From positions 491,382-541,381 of the forward strand of contig CAUYUJ010021649.1 in assembly GCA_963575745.1 (NCBI GenBank): DNA of 50,000 bases, written 5' to 3'. The notes beneath the pieces are model-generated. The model was not told where the DNA came from. It saw nothing but the letters and a program-made list of their open reading frames with translations, and did no database searches. The translations under genes were made by a program, and so were the position numbers. The first letter of the stretch is position 1. The number at the start of each line of letters is the position of its first letter. The stretch comes from Prorocentrum cordatum. Lineage: Eukaryota; Sar; Dinophyceae; Prorocentrales; Prorocentraceae. Positions 40,538 through 50,000 of the stretch are shown here, piece after piece.

Positions 40538-41038
40538 GTGAACATACGTTTCAAGACTGCTTCGGCTGGTGGTACATTCATGAAATCGCAGCCAGGGACC
40601 GTTCCTTCCTGGCGACCTGACAGCGACTCGGCACAGCCGCCGGCGCGTCACGAGCCATACTTTCAGTATCTTGAATCTCTCAAGATTGGGTTCTTTGGCT
40701 GGCTAGAGCACAAGCGTGGGGATGCTCACCCCACGGCTGCCCCATGGTGGCCATTGATTTGGACGCCAGATCTGGACCAATATGCTCGCCCTATGAGATG
40801 CTCTGCACTTGCCGTTTTCGATTGGGGCCATGTTAGTGCAGACCAAATTCGACCGGATACGGGCTGGGACCAGCGGGAACGAGAGATGGAGGACAGAGGA
40901 TTTGTGATCCCATCAGTTCGAGCGCTGACGGATAGTTTGGACGCAGCGAACCGAGCATCTACATCGAACCAAGTAGGGGGCAGATTTTCGCATCGTCGCC
41001 GAACTTTTATCATCGGCCAAGCCGCAGTGATGAAGTAG
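40538..41038 (+). CDS. unrecognised ORF
   Basis: 166 codons with mixed composition and several Trp (FFGWLEHKRGDAHP, APWWPLIWTPDLDQYARP, AVFDWGHVSADQIRPDTGWD). It looks like real former protein, but no family is recognised. The next ORF follows after 26 bases in another frame. Confidence 0.35.
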   Translation: MNIRFKTASAGGTFMKSQPGTVPSWRPDSDSAQPPARHEPYFQYLESLKIGFFGWLEHKRGDAHPTAAPWWPLIWTPDLDQYARPMRCSALAVFDWGHVSADQIRPDTGWDQREREMEDRGFVIPSVRALTDSLDAANRASTSNQVGGRFSHRRRTFIIGQAAVMK

Positions 41039-41064
41039 TCTCGAAACGTGAAGAGAAGGCTGCG

Positions 41065-41823
41065 ATGTCGGATGGCGTATGCAATCGCCGTATCGCACAG
41101 CGACGTCCGTTGCTTATTCCGAATCGAACGTTGCCCTTTTGGCTTGACTTGGTTTCTATTTCTGGTTGCATGTGTGGTCATATCTACAACGACGAAGCGT
41201 GCGAGAGGCCAGGTGATATCCAAGTTGCAACACAATTTGTTCTTGAGTGCTTATCGATTGTTCCAACTGCGAGCCCGTTGGACACCGACATTATTCATGA
41301 CGTGCCGCCGGGACTACCCGAACATGTTGATATAATTTGGAACCAACCGTTTGATCGCATCCCCACCCGTGGAAGATGGGGACGAATTCCTTTAGCTGGA
41401 CGAGAAGTCATTTTTTTTGTATTCGTGTCCGCCGGAATCGATGTTTCGTTTCCGGGGTATGAGTTGCAGCGTAATCCGCAATCCACCCAAGTCATACAAT
41501 ATGCTTATGCTTTGGGTTGTCGGATCCGAGCTGCAGTAGAGACATTTGACTCGCTTCATACTTGGATCAACGGATTAGGAAACGAAGTATCTGAGACCGC
41601 ACGACGGAATTGCTCGGGCATTCAGAGGCCATTGTCTTTCTACACACGTCTACGGAGCCCTAATAGAGTATCAAGATTTGTCGCGCCAGCAGCCTATTTG
41701 GGGTCTTCAATACTGATAACGCTATTTGGGTCACCAATTGCCTCAAGAAGAAAAAAGAGGAGAGTGGCCCAGCCAACTCTCCAACCGAGACAGTCCCAGC
41801 AGAGTCGCCAGCAGATGCTGTAG
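41065..41823 (+). CDS. unrecognised ORF, last long frame of the element
   Basis: 252 codons of ordinary composition (FWLDLVSISGCMCGHIYNDE; DVSFPGYELQRNPQSTQ; VETFDSLHTWINGLGNEV), with a hydrophobic stretch near 205-225 (APAAYLGSSILITLFGSPIA) that could span a membrane or be a buried helix, then a basic tail (SRRKKRR) and Gln-rich end. No family recognised. Less decayed than its neighbours: no stop in 750 bases of moderate GC. Confidence 0.4.
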   Translation: MSDGVCNRRIAQRRPLLIPNRTLPFWLDLVSISGCMCGHIYNDEACERPGDIQVATQFVLECLSIVPTASPLDTDIIHDVPPGLPEHVDIIWNQPFDRIPTRGRWGRIPLAGREVIFFVFVSAGIDVSFPGYELQRNPQSTQVIQYAYALGCRIRAAVETFDSLHTWINGLGNEVSETARRNCSGIQRPLSFYTRLRSPNRVSRFVAPAAYLGSSILITLFGSPIASRRKKRRVAQPTLQPRQSQQSRQQML

Positions 41824-42589
41824 CCCCAGTTGTTGACGGCATTACCCCGAGCGGCACCGCCACCCAGGGGCAGCGAACTCTTCAATGCTCTCGCCGGGCA
41901 TCGCGACCGAGGTTCCAGCGTGGAAGGCAACCTCGTCGGGCCGCTCCCAATGCGCCTGTGTCTGCCGCCTCTGCCGCGTCAGGCAACAATGCCGGCTGGA
42001 TCGATTATGACAGGATCCAGTCGTGGGCGGATGAATTCTGGACTGAGGGGCCCATCCCCGAAAGACTGGCTGTAGAGCCGGTTGGCGGCCGCGCGCGCGA
42101 TGGCGGCGGCCCCGGGCCGGCCGTGGGCGGCGTCTACGACGCGACCGTTGACTGCGAAGACAAGACCGAGAGTGGATACATTCGATGATACTATGTACAC
42201 GTATCCCAGCATCATCACGTCGCCGGTCATAACAAAATGTGGCCATGGTTTAGTCTGGGCGAGTACAGCGACAAGTTCCAGCGCGACTTTGGGACGCCGA
42301 GTGCCTTGCCTGCGCTCCCCCCGCCCGCCGCCTATTCCGAAGGCGAGGCCGCCGGAGAAGGGGCGGGGCAAGAATGGGCCAAGTGGCTGGAGCTCGAGCA
42401 GAGGAGAGGACAGCTCCTCCAGGGACCAGAACCAGCGGCGCTGGAGTAACAGCGATCCCTGGGATGACTCTCGTGAATGGAGAGGTCGATGGAGAAGGTG
42501 ATGCTGCGCAATGGAACCAGTGCGACAAAGTCGATACTGGTCCGCGCTACTTCGTGGAGCGGGTGCACCATGTGTGCATGGGTATTGAT
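41824..42589. other. GC-rich 3' part of the element, no domain recognised
   Basis: Frames 41830-42075, 42082-42501 and 42237-42449 are open but rich in Pro, Ala, Gly, Arg and Glu. YSEGEAAGEGAGQEWAKWLE with WLELEQRRGQLLQ (about 42340-42430) looks helical and may be a genuine remnant. Confidence 0.35.
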
Positions 42590-42616
42590 GCCTGAGCTGG
42601 AAATATTAGCTCAGGC
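42590..42616 (+). other. 9-bp perfect inverted repeat (hairpin)
   Basis: gcctgagct (42590-42598) and agctcaggc (42608-42616) are exact inverted copies around a 9-base loop. It lies about 150 bases before the right LTR-like repeat. It could act as an RNA hairpin near the 3' end of the transcript; no U tract follows. Confidence 0.6.
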
Positions 42617-42765
42617 GGGGAACGTCGGGCTTCTTCGGCCTTCCGCCCCCTGGCAACCACCGTCGAGCGGTCAAATGCTGTTTGGGGTTCGCTCCGGTGG
42701 CTGTACATATTTGCCGTCCAGGTGGGTTTGGGGTCGGGACGGCTCTATGGGTCCCGCCTCGGGGG

Positions 42766-43072
42766 GAGTCAATGCACCCCTTCCGCGCCAGCATTCTTTC
42801 GCCCTGCCTGCTCTCTCTCCTTGCGCGCGCTGTCCGTCTGCTGTGCTGACTGACTTCTTCTGCTCCCGCAGCTATATACTTTGGTTTTAGAAGGAGCGAG
42901 CCTGCGGCGCGCGCGCGTGCGTCGGCCGGCGGGCCGGCCTCCTCCCTTCAGTGCTACTTTAGTGTATGCTAGACGGCACTATCCCTTCTTACCCATGCCA
43001 TCTGCGGAGCCCACTGGCCATGATATATCGTCATGACATCTCGCAGGGATTACGAATATGCAGGCAAAAGAC
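42766..43072 (+). repeat. LTR-like direct repeat, right
   Basis: 307 bp matching 17225-17543 in the same orientation. It carries ctatatactttgg (42871-42883). Substitutions are spread along the whole length. By the logic of LTRs, which are identical at insertion, this means an old insertion. Confidence 0.75.
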
Positions 43073-43079
43073 GAGTAGA

Positions 43080-43215
43080 CCAGTTCGGAATATCACATCG
43101 CATCGCCGATGCATCGGCGATGCGGCTCGATGCGGAGTCGACTTTTGCACGCTGGCGTCGCCGATGCACCGCCGATGCGCCACCGATGCGCCCTCGATGG
43201 GTCGGCGCTCCGTTG
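43080..43215 (+). repeat. cgccgatgca-type short tandem
   Basis: Short phrases gccgatgc(a/g) and atgcaccgccgatgcgcc recur six or more times (43104-43215). Non-coding. Confidence 0.6.
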
Positions 43216-43221
43216 GCGTTA

Positions 43222-43381
43222 AATCGGGCATGTCCCTATGCAGGAGGAGTCTTCACAAAGAGTCAGAAGGTAGTATGGGGACGATTTGTGATGAGTGTTT
43301 TTTTTCAGCATTTTTGGAGCACTTCTGGACAATTTTCAATTTTTCGTCCGAGATCCCCCTGCACAGGGACAGCCCCGACCT
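43222..43381. repeat. small inverted-repeat (MITE-like) element, right copy
   Basis: 43223-43244 (atcgggcatgtccctatgc...) and 43356-43379 (...gcacagggacagccccgac) are imperfect inverted repeats whose ends match those of 17057-17193. The two copies also share tggggacga in the interior. Confidence 0.55.
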
Positions 43382-43465
43382 AACATTGGCGCTTCGGCGC
43401 GATCCTCCAACTCCATTTAGTCGGGCCTTATCTGGGAGGCCTGGAATCATGCAGCTGTTCAAAGG

Positions 43466-43595
43466 AATCCGCCACCGTGCCGCAGGGCACGAGTTGGAGT
43501 GCATGCCTTCAGCTCCCTTGCAGTTCGAGTATTGAAGAGCCCGGACCTCAAATTCTCAAGCATCCTGGGGTTCCTGGGAGTCCTTTACAGTCGGG
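43466..43595 (+). repeat. dispersed repeat X, right copy
   Basis: Matches the reverse complement of 16670-17015, without the GGC array. It lies outside the right LTR-like repeat and MITE-like element, in mirror position to the left copy. Confidence 0.7.
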
Positions 43596-44675
43596 GCCGC
43601 TGCAGAAGGAACCCTTTTCGTCGGGGCGGGGCTCAGTGTTCCTTACTTGTTTCGCAGTTTGTCTCAGGTTCCCCCAGTTTTTCTGGGGGAAACCTAACCT
43701 CAACCTGTGGAAAACAGGGTCCTCGTTCCTCATCGACTGGCTCCTCATGGCAGCGTTTCGACTGCACGGTAGGTTCGCGTCCTGTCGACCAGCGGCGACT
43801 TCGCCAGCGGCGTTCCACGTTGAATGCCGCGGGCGACCCAGAATCGTTCGATGTGGAACGACTTGGATGTTTCGGAAACGGCCCATCGGTCAAGGTTGAA
43901 CGACCCCCGCGGTGTCAGGAACCAGCGCCGACGTCGGCACGACACGAACTTGACGTAGTTCTGGAGCTCGGAGCCCCTCCGCTTCGTCGTCGCTCATTCG
44001 TTCGCCTCCTGGGCCTGGCCGCGGCGGCCGCGGCACGGCGCCTCCTCGGGGGGGCCGCTGCCCCCCCGCCGCGCTGTCGCCTGGAGCGCCCTGCGCCCTG
44101 CGGGGCGGCGTCCCGCCGCGCGCGCGGCGCCCGGGGCCCCCCCGCCCACCCCCGCTGGAGGCTGTCCGCCACCGGGAGGCTCCCTTTGGCATTCGGAGGA
44201 AAACATCGTCTTCGTCATCGTGATCGTCATCGTCATCGTCATCGTCGTCGTCGGGGAACGAAGAGTGACATACACATACGAACTCGGAGGTCCGCGCGAA
44301 TTTCTCGGAGAACTGACATCTCCCTGTGTTTCCTGTCCTTTCTCCTTCTCTCAGCACCTCGGGGGCGGCCTGGCGGGCCCCTCGCAGACCATCCCCTCCA
44401 GTGACGCCCCCCTCGCCTCGCCCCAAGACGTGTGCCTGCGGCCGGAGGGGAGCTTGAAAGGCGAGGGTGATGTCACGGAAGTGGATGGCTTGCCAGGGGT
44501 CGTTGAGGCCTCGCCCGGCATCCCCTCGCAGGGCTATCTCGTGATGCTCTCTGGCCGTCGGCCGCCGAGCGCGGCGAGCGCCGCGGAGCACGGCGGCCTG
44601 GGCCTGCTGGCATGGAGCGGTGCCGGGCGTGCAGTGCGGTGCGCCGGGTTCACCACGCTGCTCGTGTCACTCCTT
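43596..44675. other. non-coding GC-rich region
   Basis: No gene seen. It contains a short CGT/CAT array (44210-44255) and GC-rich sequence. Long open frames here (43499-44404, 44220-45170) have repetitive, Arg- or Pro-rich translations without domains. Confidence 0.5.
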
Positions 44676-44732
44676 GGAGGAGGAGGAGGAGGAGGAGGAG
44701 GAGGAGGAGGAGGAGGAGGAGGAGGAGGAGGA
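44676..44732 (+). repeat. GGA array
   Basis: 19 or so perfect GGA units. Confidence 0.95.
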
Positions 44733-45875
44733 CCTGCCTCGTCAGAGGCAGGCCGATCCGTGCTCCATGCTCCCTCCGCCCACCACCCGGCACCTGGACT
44801 GCCCCCCCCCCCCCGCCGGCACCGTGGCGGCTGTTCTGGTCGGGCGCGAGTCGCCGAGGGGAGCACGGCGTGCCAGCATGTCCCTCTTTGCTTTCCGTCT
44901 TCGCGCGCCTGCTGCCCGCCAGGTGGCCCTCGCCGCGGTGGCGCAGGACTGGCGGGCGTTCGAGAGCGTGGCCGCCAGCCTCAAGGTTCGGACGCAACTC
45001 CTGGGAGGTGGCATTCATCATCGGCGCTGATACCTCCGTGGTCGAAGAGTGACCTCATCCGGCCCGGGTCCGTTTCGCTTTGTTTGATTCGGCTTGTTCT
45101 GGCTCTGTCTGGCCTCGTCGGACTTGATCTCGGGCCCAATCTGGCCGGATCTAGCACAATGGCCCCCTAATCAGGTCTCATGGCCTTGAATCGTTCTTGC
45201 GGAGACCTCCCAGGATATGCTTCCCAATCAAGGGTGACCGCGAGATCGCCCTCACGGCCGTCAGGCAGCACGGCGCGGCACTGGACCACGCCGCCGAGGT
45301 GCCCCTTTGGAGGGCTCAAGGGAGGAACAGCGAGGGGACAAAGACAGCCATCTAGTGGCCTTCGGCCCGTCCCGCCACCGTGCCTAATTAGGTTGTAGGT
45401 CAGAGGCCTCGGAAACCCCTTGAAGACGGTTTTTGGGGTGTCGTCGAGCCTCTTGGGGGCTGGTGGGGGCCCCTTGGGGACCTGCGGGCGGTCTCGAGGG
45501 TCATCTTGGGGCGGAGGGCTCCACATGTTGGTTCGTGCTCTCCCTCTCGGGCCCCTCCACATGAGCGACGAGCAAGAAACGGGCTCAACTGCGTCGACAT
45601 TCGCGCGCAAGCTGCTCGTGCAAGATCGCGCGCCCGCGCCCTCGTTCCCCGCGCGGTGTACCGCGCTGGCGGCCCGCGTGAGCCGAGGCGTAGGGTCACT
45701 ATGCCATCTCGCGTAAGACCCGTTTTTGATTGTCGCTCACATCTCGAGTGGGGGGTCGATTTTCTAATCGATTTGCCCCAGAGCTCATTTCCCGTCGAAT
45801 CTACATAGCATACGTAGAATATACCATCTGAAAAAATGCTGTTCAGACTCTGGGCCGCCCCCAGACTCTGGGGGG
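44733..45875. other. non-coding region with one dispersed repeat
   Basis: No gene seen. 45357-45409 is the second copy of the repeat at 16557-16605. 45055-45165 repeats tctggcc/tcgggc phrases. The remainder is unremarkable. Confidence 0.5.
45357..45409 (+). repeat. dispersed repeat, copy 2 (matches 16557-16605)
   Basis: Same orientation as the left copy, with taatta in place of gg after ccgtgcc. Its presence at two unlinked sites and the gag-free context suggest part of an unannotated interspersed repeat. Confidence 0.7.
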
Positions 45876-46192
45876 TCCTCCCTCCTCCTCCTCTTCCTCC
45901 TCTGGACCTCTGGATGGTGGCAGTTCTTGTGCATAGCACTGATGCCATCGTCCTCTTCCTCCTCTTCCTCCTCCTTGTCCGCCTCCTCCTCCTCCTCCTC
46001 CTCCTCCTCCTCCCCCCTCCCCTCATCATCTGCCTCCTCCTCCTTCTCCTTCTCCTGCAGCTCCCTCCCCTCATTCTCCTCTCCATCCTCCTCCCCCGCC
46101 GCCTCCTCCTCCCTCCCCTCATCCTCCTCCCCTCATCCTCCTCCCCTCATCCTCCTCCCTCCCTCTTCTCATCCTCCTCCTCATCCTCCTCG
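45876..46192 (+). repeat. CCT-rich array
   Basis: Imperfect CCT/CTC repeats with cccctcatcctcct variants in the last third. Confidence 0.9.
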
Positions 46193-46735
<543 letters not shown>

Positions 46736-46920
46736 GATCGAGTTTGGAGTTTCGATGCGGTTTTTCATGATGTTCGGCCTCTGGAGGCTGTTTTCGGGCT
46801 CGGGGGCGGTCAGACACCGAGAATGATTTTGAGCCGATTTTGGTCCTCGTCGTCGTCGTCGTGGAGGACAGTCAGCCTTGCAGACTGTCAGCCTTGCAAC
46901 TGCAGGCGCGTACCGCCCGC

Positions 46921-46923
46921 GGA

Positions 46924-46955
<32 letters not shown>

Positions 46956-46965
46956 AGCGGCGGCC

Positions 46966-47003
<38 letters not shown>

Positions 47004-47038
47004 CACGCCGACGAGGACGAGGACGACGACGACGACGA

Positions 47039-47099
<61 letters not shown>

Positions 47100-47160
47100 G
47101 ACGACGACGACGACGAAGACGACGACGACGGCGGCAACGGCGACGTCGTCGTCGTCGGCG
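46921..47160 (+). repeat. GGC then ACG array
   Basis: GGC triplets (46924-46965), then ACG/GAC triplets to about 47160. ACG is complementary to the CGT array upstream, so the two could pair as a very large hairpin. Confidence 0.95.
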
Positions 47161-47200
47161 GGGGCTGGGGCTGTCTTGGGCCCTCCTGGGGCCTGCAGAA

Positions 47201-47352
47201 TTTGGACATCCATGTCCAAACTGTCTTGTCCGCAGGTTCTTGAAGCTTCGGTGGGGGGCTATCGATTTCTTCTGGGCGGCGCAGCGGGCGACACCCTGAA
47301 GTGTCCCCCGGCGCCCGGACACTTTGGACATCCATGTCCAGTTTGTCCAGAG
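47201..47352 (+). repeat. short duplicated palindrome tttggacat-cc-atgtcca
   Basis: Occurs at 47201-47220 and 47333-47352, 132 bases apart. Each is a near-perfect 9-bp inverted repeat around cc. Confidence 0.7.
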
Positions 47353-47480
47353 ACGGTTTGGGCCCTCTTGAGGCCATCTTGGGGCCACCCTGGGGCCAAC
47401 TTGGGGGGGTCGACCCCTGAAATAAAACTAGTACACAGGACAGGGCTCCAGGGACCTGAGGACTGAGGGCTCCAGAGACC

Positions 47481-47545
47481 TGATGATGATGATGACGACG
47501 ATGATGGTGATCATGGTGGTGGTGATGACGACGTGGGAAATGACG
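47481..47545 (+). repeat. GAT-rich array
   Basis: Imperfect gatgat/gacgac/ggtggt units. Confidence 0.8.
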
Positions 47546-47755
47546 GAGAATATGATGAGGAGGAATAATACGGAAATGCCGGTCTGAGCACTTCATGGGC
47601 TCGACCAACTGGACTGGTAAGTTTTGCTGCTGCTTTTCCCCAGGGTCCTGGAGCCCTCGGGGCCTTGGGGGGCCCCAAAACGGATCCGAAGCCTCAAGTT
47701 TTTCCGGCTCGCGACCAGCGACCGGCGACCAGCGACGACGACGACGGGCAGATCG

Positions 47756-48040
47756 AGTAACTTGGCGCCCCCCCTTGGGAGCATCCGGTAACTGGGGGGT
47801 GCGCTCCACGCCCCCCACTTACCTGGTGTCCCCCAGGGGACATCGGGGGGGGGTGTTGGGGGGGGGGTGTTGGGCACGAGTTGCCCGGTGCGAGGGGGGG
47901 GGCATCGGGTAACTCGACCATGCGCGGGGGGGTCTCGGGCATGAGTTACCCGGTGTCCCCCGGGAGACATCGGGTAAGCGGGGGGTGCGCTCCGCGCCCC
48001 CAACTTACCCGGTGCCCCCCGAAGGGGGCGCATTCGGCAT
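47756..48040. repeat. cluster of degenerate gtaac/gttacc repeats
   Basis: ggggtgcgctcc(a/g)cgccccc and acttacc(t/c)ggtg(t/c)ccccc recur at about 47798-47835 and 47978-48022. Related catcgggtaac and gagttacccggtgt phrases lie between. Period unclear, about 60 or 180 bp. Confidence 0.65.
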
Positions 48041-48351
48041 GATTCAGCTGCGGAGCTCGAGGCCTCCTTCGCCTCTCCGTCGACTCGTCCCTGCTGGCTG
48101 GCGCCCCCCCCTCCCCCCCCGCGTGGCCCCCTGCGGCGGGCGCGGCCCCCAGCGAGGGCGGCCCTGCCGTGAGGCAGCGGCCCGCCTCCCGCCCGCTCAA
48201 CCACCCGCCCTGTTGCGGCCCCCCCCCCTTGCCCGTGGGGCGTGCCCCGCCTCTGTATGCCTGCCTCGGCGGGCGGGCTGCTTCGCGCGCGAGGCATCCG
48301 CTCTCTTGCTCCCCGACGGGATGGGCTCGCCATGCTGACGCACTTCCTCCT
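48041..48351. other. GC-rich sequence, no gene seen
   Basis: Cytosine-run-rich unique sequence; no supported reading frame. Confidence 0.5.
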
Positions 48352-48700
<349 letters not shown>

Positions 48701-48940
48701 TCGCGGCCTGGGGTAGCGCTTCCGCTGCCCTCAGGTTGGCCCTGCTGGGCCCCCCCCCTGGGGACTATCTCGCGGTCCCTGTCCTCGCCGAGCGGGCCTC
48801 TGCCCCCGTGGGAGCGGCTGGGACGGGACGGTTTCTGGGCCTCGCCTTTCGCTGCGGTCAGCGCTGCCCGAGCGGTGCCCGGGCCTCCTCCCAGGTGGCC
48901 TCTGCCCCTGCATGCCCCCTGCATGCCCCAACCCTCTTTT

Positions 48941-48964
48941 TTCAGAAGACGATCCTGGGAGCCT
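48941..48964 (+). repeat. 24-bp perfect inverted repeat, left arm
   Basis: ttcagaagacgatcctggga plus gcct; exact reverse complement of 49190-49213, 225 bases apart. Between them ggaggcc phrases repeat. Terminal inverted repeats of a short non-autonomous element are likely. Confidence 0.8.
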
Positions 48965-49189
48965 CTTACTGTCAGTTGGCCTGGTTTTCCTGCGCCTCCA
49001 CTGGTCCACAGTCGTTTGCTCGCGCCACTGGAGGCCTCTGGGGGCTACGGGAGGCCGCTGGAGGCCATCGGAGGCCGCGGGGGGGCCACTGGAGGAGACA
49101 CTGGAGGCGGCTCTAGGCTTGCGGGGGGCCGCGGGGGTCCAATGGTGGCCCATTGGAGGAACCACTGCGGCCACTCAGGTGATGACGAA

Positions 49190-49213
49190 AGGCTCCCAGG
49201 ATCGTCTTCTGAA
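49190..49213 (-). repeat. 24-bp perfect inverted repeat, right arm
   Basis: Reverse complement of 48941-48964. The enclosed sequence (48965-49189) has no gene; cactggaggc(c/g) phrases recur at 49026, 49053 and 49087. Confidence 0.8.
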
Positions 49214-49381
49214 CTCTCTTGGGGCGGCGCGCACTCTTCGGCCCCCTCCCGGCTGGGGCTGGCCGCTGCCACTCCGGTCCCGGGCCGCCTCGCCGCTCTC
49301 CGCCTGCGGGCCGCTTTTTTTGTTCGCGCCCACCCTCCCGCTCACTGCCGAGCCATCCCTGGGATCCGAGGAGGGGGACGG

Positions 49382-49552
49382 GGAGAAGAGGAGGAGGAGG
49401 AGGAGGAGGAGGAGGAGGAGGAGGCGGGGGAGGAGGAGGAAAACAGGAGGAGGAGGAGGAAAAGGCAGAGGAGGAGAAGGAGGAGGAGGAGGAGGCGGAG
49501 GAGGAGGAGGAGGAGGAGGAGGAGGCGGAGGAGGAGGAGGAGGAGAGGGAAC
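49382..49552 (+). repeat. GGA array with interruptions
   Basis: GGA triplets interrupted by ggcggg, gaaaac and ggcaga. Confidence 0.9.
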
Positions 49553-50000
49553 ATGGGAACAACCTAAGCCTTGGCTCCAGGGGGGGGGGCGCAGGCCGCG
49601 GAGGACGGCGGTGCGCCCAGGCCGCCCCTTCAGGGATCGCCCTCTGGCTGGCTCCGCCGGGTTTCGCGGCTCCTTGCGCCTGCGACGTTTGGCGGCTCCG
49701 CCGCAGGGCCTGCACCAGCGCTCCCTGTCGTTCCTCGGCGCGCTGCTTGTCGGTCCACTCCGACGACTCGTTCCCCCCGCCTTCCAGTCCCGGTTGCCTT
49801 ATGCCACGTTCCATTTCACTGCAGTTTCGTCTACTCCCCGCCACCTCCCCGCCCATCCATGCCTGGATGGTTATGGCTGCCGCTGGCTGCAAGGCCCTGA
49901 GCGGTCTCTGAATGCTCGGCCGGGCGTGTTCGCGCGTGCTTCACTGCCTTCCGACTTTCGACGCCCCGTCGCCGCTCGCGGGGCCGCGACGCTTATATAT
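49553..50000. other. unique GC-rich sequence to window end, no gene seen
   Basis: Frames 49219-49911 (+) and 49571-49900 (+) are open, but their translations are Pro/Ala/Arg-rich with no domain. The window ends in ttatatat. Confidence 0.45.

Larger units (their letters stand above)
17225..43072 (+). mobile_element. giant decayed copia-type LTR retroelement
   Basis: About 25.8 kb bounded by direct repeats (17225-17543 and 42766-43072). Inside, in copia order and on the + strand: gag, aspartic protease, integrase, reverse transcriptase, RNase H. Then come a methyltransferase-like module and about 10 kb of extra ORFs, including a Tpt1/KptA-like domain. Integrase before RT defines Ty1/copia. Many stops and frame changes show it is dead. 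Insertions inside it include the 2.4-kb foldback element (26260-28645) and a 108-base T tract. It may be one oversized element, or a nest of elements whose outer LTRs happen to be the pair seen. A primer-binding site and the TG...CA termini typical of LTRs were not identified. Confidence 0.6.

Overview
The window looks like nuclear DNA of a dinoflagellate. It is GC-rich and full of long trinucleotide arrays. I see no intact single-copy host gene. Almost everything recognisable belongs to retroelements of types seen in dinoflagellate genomes: a DIRS-like tyrosine-recombinase element and a Ty1/copia-type element with an attached methyltransferase-like module. I found no rRNA, tRNA or dinoflagellate spliced-leader sequence. 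The organism call is an inference from this content.

Region 1 (1 to about 14.1 kb) is a DIRS-like retroelement on the + strand. In order it carries a small membrane-protein ORF (77-820), a gag-like ORF with a CCCH zinc finger (781-4665), a DNA-methyltransferase-like domain (4693-6072), a reverse transcriptase/RNase H ORF (6408-9080), Cys-rich spacer ORFs (9277 to about 10.4 kb) and a tyrosine recombinase (end of 10008-13241). One in-frame amber codon and several single-base frame changes break what looks like one long polyprotein. A 204-bp direct repeat pair (13501 and 13935) follows the recombinase.

Region 2 (about 14.1 to 17.2 kb) is repeat-rich DNA: GGA and GGC arrays, a degenerate tandem of about 80-90 bp, a dispersed repeat called X here, and a small inverted-repeat element.

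Region 3 (17.2 to 43.1 kb) is bounded by two direct repeats of 319 and 307 bp (17225-17543 and 42766-43072, very roughly 85% alike by eye). It reads as one very large, heavily decayed copia-type LTR element. In order I recognise a gag with zinc fingers and coiled coil, aspartic protease, DDE integrase, the first half of reverse transcriptase, a 2.4-kb foldback insertion with its flanks (about 26.2-29.3 kb), the second half of reverse transcriptase, RNase H, and a methyltransferase-like module homologous to the one in region 1. About 10 kb of further ORFs follows. One of them (39121-39915) has the signature of Tpt1/KptA RNA 2'-phosphotransferases; the rest I do not recognise. Eleven-base stem-loops of the form CGRC-NNA-GYCG occur many times through this region.

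Region 4 (43.1 to 50.0 kb) has no supportable gene. It holds copies of the small inverted-repeat element and repeat X, then a succession of GGA, CCT, CGT, GGC, ACG, GAT and CTTCTC arrays separated by GC-rich unique or weakly repeated sequence.

The main biological point is that two unrelated retroelement classes in one 50-kb window share the same methyltransferase-like module, and that the larger element also carries an RNA-repair-type (Tpt1/KptA-like) domain.
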